Shown here in pieces: positions 61,076-64,000 of a stretch of DNA of 64,000 nt. A program made the position numbers and the translations under genes. The stretch lies in NCBI GenBank assembly GCA_965221835.1, contig OZ244916.1:620001-684000 (forward strand), given 5' to 3'. The notes below the pieces were generated by a model. The model saw only the letters and a program-made list of their open reading frames with translations. It was not told the origin of the DNA and did not search any database. This DNA is from Persebacter sp965221835 (GTDB lineage: Bacteria > Pseudomonadota > Gammaproteobacteria > Tethybacterales > Persebacteraceae). Within the stretch, counting starts at the first letter, position 1; each line of letters opens with the position of its first letter.

Positions 61076-61233
61076 AACATTCCTTTTCAATTCCGATATC
61101 CGCAAAAACTAATTATACCCGAATCCCGCCGCCGTTAAATGGTAATCGTGCGGGGTGATTTTCATTGTTCATCATTTCCGTGGCGGGCGGAGTCGGGGGC
61201 TTAATGGTGGGAAGATTTGTTTTGGTCATTTTT

Positions 61234-62250
61234 TTATTCGCCGTGCAAAATTCGTGTTTCGCGTTTTTCCCACCATAAGCAAAACTCGTGTACATGGCGG
61301 GTGATGATTTCGTCTGCTGCTGTTGTTGCCGCCCGTCTTGCTGTTTGCGATTGTTCGGCTTGTTTTCCTAACTGTTCTAGCGTGTAGACAAACGCGCCGG
61401 ATAGTTTGGCGATTTCGGGTTCTAAATCGTGCGGGACGCCCAAATCGGCGAATACGATTGGCGTGCGGCGGATCATTAATGCGTGTTCGGCGGCGCCTTT
61501 TCCGATAATCGGCAGCGGGCTGGCGGTTGCGGAAATGACGATGTCAAACTGCGGCAGCATTTCTGGTACGCGCGACAATGCAATCATTTCGCCGCCCGCT
61601 TGTGCGGCGAGTTCTTCCGCGCGTTCGGGCGTTCGTCCGGCGACGGCGATTCGGCGAACGCCCCTTCCGGCAAAAATCGGAATGCCGGAACGGGTCATAT
61701 CTCCGGTGCCGATAAATAAAACCGAAAGGCGCGAAAAATCGGGGAAAATGCCCGCCGCAGCGCGCGCGACCAATCCGCTGTATGAAACCGAACGCCGTCC
61801 GATGTCGGTGCGGGTGCGCACTTCTTTGGCGGCGGCGAGGGATTTTTCTAACAGGCGATTGACGAAAACGCCGGAAGTTCCGGCATCGCGCGCGATTTGG
61901 GCGGCGCGTTTGACTTGTCCGGTTATTTCGGTTTCGCCCAAAATTTGCGATTCTATTCCGCTGGCGATGCAGAATGCGCGGCGGACTGCATCTTTTGCGC
62001 GAACGCAAAATAACGCATTTTCGCTGCCGTTTGCTAACCATCGCGCGACTTCGTCGGGGCGGTCGGTGAGGCAATAAATTTCGGTGCGGTTGCAAGTAGA
62101 AAGCACCGCCGCCTCGCTGGCAATTCCGGAAACGAGTTGACGCAATTTTTGGGCGGCGGAATCGGCGGAAATTCCGATAACTTCGCGCAACGCCCGCGGC
62201 GACATCCGAAAATCCGCGCCGATAGAAAACAAGTTTGATATTTCGCCCAT
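61234..62250 (-). CDS. hemA: Glutamyl-tRNA reductase, C-terminally truncated
   Basis: The first enzyme of C5 tetrapyrrole synthesis, reducing Glu-tRNA to glutamate-1-semialdehyde. The catalytic Cys is in LSTCNRTEIY (C53); ESQILGETEI and the NADPH segment VLFIGTGDMTRSG are intact. At 338 residues it is about 80 shorter than E. coli HemA (418): the spine helix is cut after WWEKRE and the dimerisation domain is missing. No frame downstream restores it. The methyltransferase fusion gene starts 160 bp beyond its stop. TATAAT is seven bases before the ATG. Confidence 0.92.
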   Translation of the reverse strand: MGEISNLFSIGADFRMSPRALREVIGISADSAAQKLRQLVSGIASEAAVLSTCNRTEIYCLTDRPDEVARWLANGSENALFCVRAKDAVRRAFCIASGIESQILGETEITGQVKRAAQIARDAGTSGVFVNRLLEKSLAAAKEVRTRTDIGRRSVSYSGLVARAAAGIFPDFSRLSVLFIGTGDMTRSGIPIFAGRGVRRIAVAGRTPERAEELAAQAGGEMIALSRVPEMLPQFDIVISATASPLPIIGKGAAEHALMIRRTPIVFADLGVPHDLEPEIAKLSGAFVYTLEQLGKQAEQSQTARRAATTAADEIITRHVHEFCLWWEKRETRILHGE

Positions 62251-62257
62251 CGCGTTA

Positions 62258-62263
62258 ATTATA
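62258..62263 (-). promoter_or_regulatory. TATAAT -10 box of hemA (leaderless)
   Basis: Minus-strand TATAAT with seven bases to the hemA ATG; no Shine-Dalgarno. Confidence 0.6.
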
Positions 62264-62305
62264 CAAAAATATGCGGCACTTGCGGAAGAAGCAAAACGGC
62301 GGCAC

Positions 62306-62378
62306 TTCCTCGCCCATGACATTTTTCGGGTGAGAACAGCCGCAAAAGTTTACTGCTACAAAACCCGGCATTTTCCGC
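62306..62378. repeat. Double-hairpin interspersed repeat, copy 2 (decayed)
   Basis: Shares TTCCTCGCCC, GACATTT, AGTTTACTGCT and AAAACCCGGCATTTTCCGC with 30656-30730, but several stem bases have changed without compensation. Lies between hemA and tRNA-Ser. Confidence 0.6.
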
Positions 62379-62432
62379 AACTGATAAAACGGGCGGCGTA
62401 AACTCCGCCTTTTGCGGGAATGAAAAACAAGG

Positions 62433-62522
62433 CGGAGAGAGGGGGATTCGAACCCCCGAAGGGAGGGAAACTCCCTTAACGGATTTCAAGTCCGCCGCAT
62501 TCAACCGCTCTGCCATCTCTCC
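62433..62522 (-). tRNA. tRNA-Ser (UGA)
   Basis: Read on the minus strand: acceptor GGAGAGA/TCTCTCC, D arm TGGCAGAGCGGTTGAATGC, anticodon loop CTTGAAA with TGA, a long class II variable arm GGGAG/CTCCC and T arm GGGGGTTCGAATCCCCC. Discriminator G, then CCT, so CCA is not encoded. Confidence 0.95.
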
Positions 62523-62552
62523 GCGCGAATTTGTGTTAAAATACGCCTTTCC

Positions 62553-62626
62553 GCCGCCATAGCTCAGCCCGGTAGAGCAGCTGATTTGTAATCAGTTGGT
62601 CGGGAGTTCAAATCTCTCTGGCGGCA
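62553..62626 (+). tRNA. tRNA-Thr (UGU)
   Basis: Acceptor GCCGCCA/TGGCGGC, D arm AGCTC...GAGC, anticodon loop TTTGTAA with TGT between CTGA/TCAG, T arm GGGAGTTCAAATCTCTC. Discriminator A, then CCG, so CCA is not encoded. A TTAAAAT box is about 15 bp upstream. It diverges from tRNA-Ser. Confidence 0.95.
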
Positions 62627-62633
62627 CCGGAAT

Positions 62634-63398
62634 TTACGATGCCGGACAACGCGCTGCGCTTAAAATTCGCCCGGTATCCCCTTGTTGCAACCATACTGCG
62701 CAATCTTGCAAATCGGCGTCAAATGCGGGAATGTCTATATCTCGCACGCCGAAAGGCGCACTTTCCAAACGCGTAACGACATTTGTGTTGTGCAATAACT
62801 TTCCTTTATTTTCGCCGGCGACGACATCCGTTTGTCGCATTCGCCAAAAAATCGCGTAATAAACTTTTGCAGCGGGCGGCAATGCGCCTTCCGCCCGAAC
62901 TTTGTTGCGCCCCGAAAAACGAAAGCGAACAGACGGCGTTTCTGCTAATGTTTCGTCTATCGCGCCGGTAATTCTGCCGCTTTGGGTGCCGGACGCTTGT
63001 TTTTGCCCTTGAATAATCGCTTGCGGCGTATAAACGGAACGGGTATTGCGAATGCGAATGTTATAACCGCTTTGCCGTCTCGTATATGCCGCATCGGAAA
63101 ACGGATCTTTCCAGACCGACCCGCCGTATAACAAATCGTCCCAATAATCCACATGCAATTCCAGCGGCAACGCGCCGGGATATGTCGCAATTTCTTCCGC
63201 CAGAACGCGTTCGGCGGGCGGGCAGGAATAACATCCTTGCGAAGTAAACAACTCCACAATTGCCGCCGGGGGCGCGAAATCTTCCGCAAATGCGGGAATT
63301 GTTGCGCACAATGCCGCCGCGATTGCCGTTTTGCGCATTGTTTTGCACATCGTTTTGCGCATTATTGCCGATATTTTTTTTGGTGTCGTTTCAGGCAT
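62634..63398 (-). CDS. DUF1223 family periplasmic thioredoxin-like protein
   Basis: A 254-residue exported protein. The signal peptide core is IAAALCATIPAFA; the start at 63398 is chosen for its strong GGAGG six bases upstream, although an ATG at 63335 would give a more ordinary signal. Then VELFTSQGCYSCPPAE is the DUF1223 hallmark CxxC motif, and LHVDYWDDL, YTPQAIIQG follow. Function is not established; a redox role is plausible. It converges on tRNA-Thr and diverges from gdhA. Confidence 0.9.
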   Translation of the reverse strand: MPETTPKKISAIMRKTMCKTMRKTAIAAALCATIPAFAEDFAPPAAIVELFTSQGCYSCPPAERVLAEEIATYPGALPLELHVDYWDDLLYGGSVWKDPFSDAAYTRRQSGYNIRIRNTRSVYTPQAIIQGQKQASGTQSGRITGAIDETLAETPSVRFRFSGRNKVRAEGALPPAAKVYYAIFWRMRQTDVVAGENKGKLLHNTNVVTRLESAPFGVRDIDIPAFDADLQDCAVWLQQGDTGRILSAARCPAS

Positions 63399-63416
63399 GA
63401 ATTTCCTCCGAAAGTA

Positions 63417-63423
63417 TTATAAT
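63417..63423. promoter_or_regulatory. Overlapping divergent -10 boxes for DUF1223 gene and gdhA
   Basis: In TATTATAATA the plus-strand TATAAT (63418-63423) and the minus-strand TATAAT (63422 to 63417) overlap by five bases, so the two promoters should exclude each other. Confidence 0.5.
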
Positions 63424-63429
63424 AGCCGA

Positions 63430-63477
63430 ATGGTAAGTTATTATACGCGTAAACGATACAAATCGGAAAGGATATAA
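63430..63477 (+). CDS. Putative 15-residue leader ORF upstream of gdhA
   Basis: ATG six bases after TATAAT opens MVSYYTRKRYKSERI and then TAA, three bases before the gdhA ATG and in the same frame. The gdhA Shine-Dalgarno AAAGGA lies inside it, so its translation could affect gdhA. It has the exact spacing of the leaderless genes here. It may also be chance. Confidence 0.35.
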   Translation: MVSYYTRKRYKSERI

Positions 63478-63480
63478 ATC

Positions 63481-64000
63481 ATGCCCGCAAAAACTTCGGC
63501 GGCAAAAAAAACCGCCGCCAAAACCGCCGACAAACCGGCGAAATATAACAGCACGAGTTTGACCGCTTTTATGAGCGGATTGACTCGCCGCACGCCCGGC
63601 GAATCGGAGTTTCATCAGGCGGTACGCGAAGTCGCCGAAACGGTCGTGCCATACATTCGCCGACACGACAAAATGACTCGCGCCATCATTATGGAACGAA
63701 TGACGGAACCCGAACGGGTTTTTATGTTTCGCGTGTTGTGGGAGGACGACGACGGCAATGTCCGCCTAAATCGCGGCTATCGCGTTCAATTTAATAACGC
63801 ATTGGGACCGTACAAAGGCGGTTTGCGGTTTCATCCGTCCGTCAATCTCGGCGTATTAAAATTTCTCGCATTTGAACAAACTTTTAAGAACGCCCTCACC
63901 GGATTGCCGTTGGGTGCGGCAAAAGGCGGTTCCGATTTCAATCCGCGCGGAAAATCGGACGCCGAAATGCTCCGGTTCTGCAAATCTTTTATGCTGGAAT
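63481..64000 (+). CDS. gdhA: NADP-type glutamate dehydrogenase (3' end outside window)
   Basis: The visible 173 residues start with a Lys/Ala-rich tail (about 20 residues) and continue with the E. coli-type GDH N-domain: PERVFMFRVLWEDDDG, GYRVQFNNALGPYKGGLRFHPSVN with the substrate Lys, and LPLGAAKGGSDFNP with the catalytic Lys. It assimilates ammonium into glutamate, complementing gltD. GGAAAGGA precedes the ATG by eight bases. The Lys-rich tail is longer than usual. Confidence 0.93.
   Translation, partial: MPAKTSAAKKTAAKTADKPAKYNSTSLTAFMSGLTRRTPGESEFHQAVREVAETVVPYIRRHDKMTRAIIMERMTEPERVFMFRVLWEDDDGNVRLNRGYRVQFNNALGPYKGGLRFHPSVNLGVLKFLAFEQTFKNALTGLPLGAAKGGSDFNPRGKSDAEMLRFCKSFMLE

Noticed and set aside
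61113..61230. A 38-codon minus-strand ORF between hemA and the methyltransferase gene
   Set aside because: It has no similarity to the HemA dimerisation domain and no support beyond being open; it covers the methyltransferase promoter.

Overview
The window reads as a compact proteobacterial chromosome, most likely gammaproteobacterial. The gene orders gloB / yafS-rnhA-dnaQ and tsaE-amiB-mutL-miaA are those of enteric gammaproteobacteria. A System I cytochrome c maturation operon, mpl, surA and a class I-C CRISPR-Cas system fit the same group. Genes are packed tightly, with many 4-bp ATGA stop/start overlaps. Three tRNAs are present and none encodes its CCA tail. I cannot name the genus; the dense short repeats and secreted repeat proteins suggest a marine or host-associated lineage, but that is inference.

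Layout: 1-1305, a surA fragment diverging from a monothiol glutaredoxin. 1366-6790, argH, then ccmD-E-F-G-H-I read leftward (no ccmABC). 6800-7980, arrays of intergenic repeats. 8034-12731, a four-gene catabolic-looking operon (aldehyde dehydrogenase, M19 dipeptidase, unknown, DUF3726-like). 12798-17576, hom-thrC-M23 peptidase-anmK. 17620-19528, a Mth938-like gene and trmB, separated by 870 bp of decayed copies of the trmB 3' end. 19642-21170, an ankyrin protein and an unknown protein. 21300-22401, thiS-thiG and tRNA-Gly. 22477-30510, one giant 2677-residue cysteine-rich secreted repeat protein with a C-terminal outer-membrane barrel. 30511-31340, repeats. 31359-35702, a reductase, an MBL hydrolase, a putative 2-oxoglutarate oxygenase and gltD. 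35726-41986, a ten-repeat CRISPR array with cas7 (frameshifted), cas8c, cas5 and cas3 but no cas1, cas2 or cas4, directly downstream of yafS-rnhA-dnaQ-mpl. 45142-54766, gloB, an isolated nuoI, a serine/glutamate-rich membrane protein, nadE, tsaE, amidase, mutL and miaA. 54875-62250, a secreted protein, mutM, prmC, a lipoprotein pair, prfA, a DNA methyltransferase-HNH fusion and a short hemA. 62306-64000, tRNA-Ser, tRNA-Thr, a DUF1223 protein and the start of gdhA.

Three themes stand out. First, many housekeeping genes have a TATAAT-like hexamer ending 6-8 nt before the start codon and no Shine-Dalgarno sequence, so their mRNAs should be leaderless; accessory genes instead carry clear AAGGAG-type sites. 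Second, conserved gene neighbourhoods are broken by accessory cassettes: the usual hemA-prfA-prmC block is interrupted twice, and hemA lacks its C-terminal dimerisation region beside one insertion. Third, intergenic space is filled with repeats built on ATTCCC-N8-GGGAAT inverted repeats, resembling neisserial dRS3/NIME arrays. The giant cysteine-rich protein is the strongest candidate for something undescribed.
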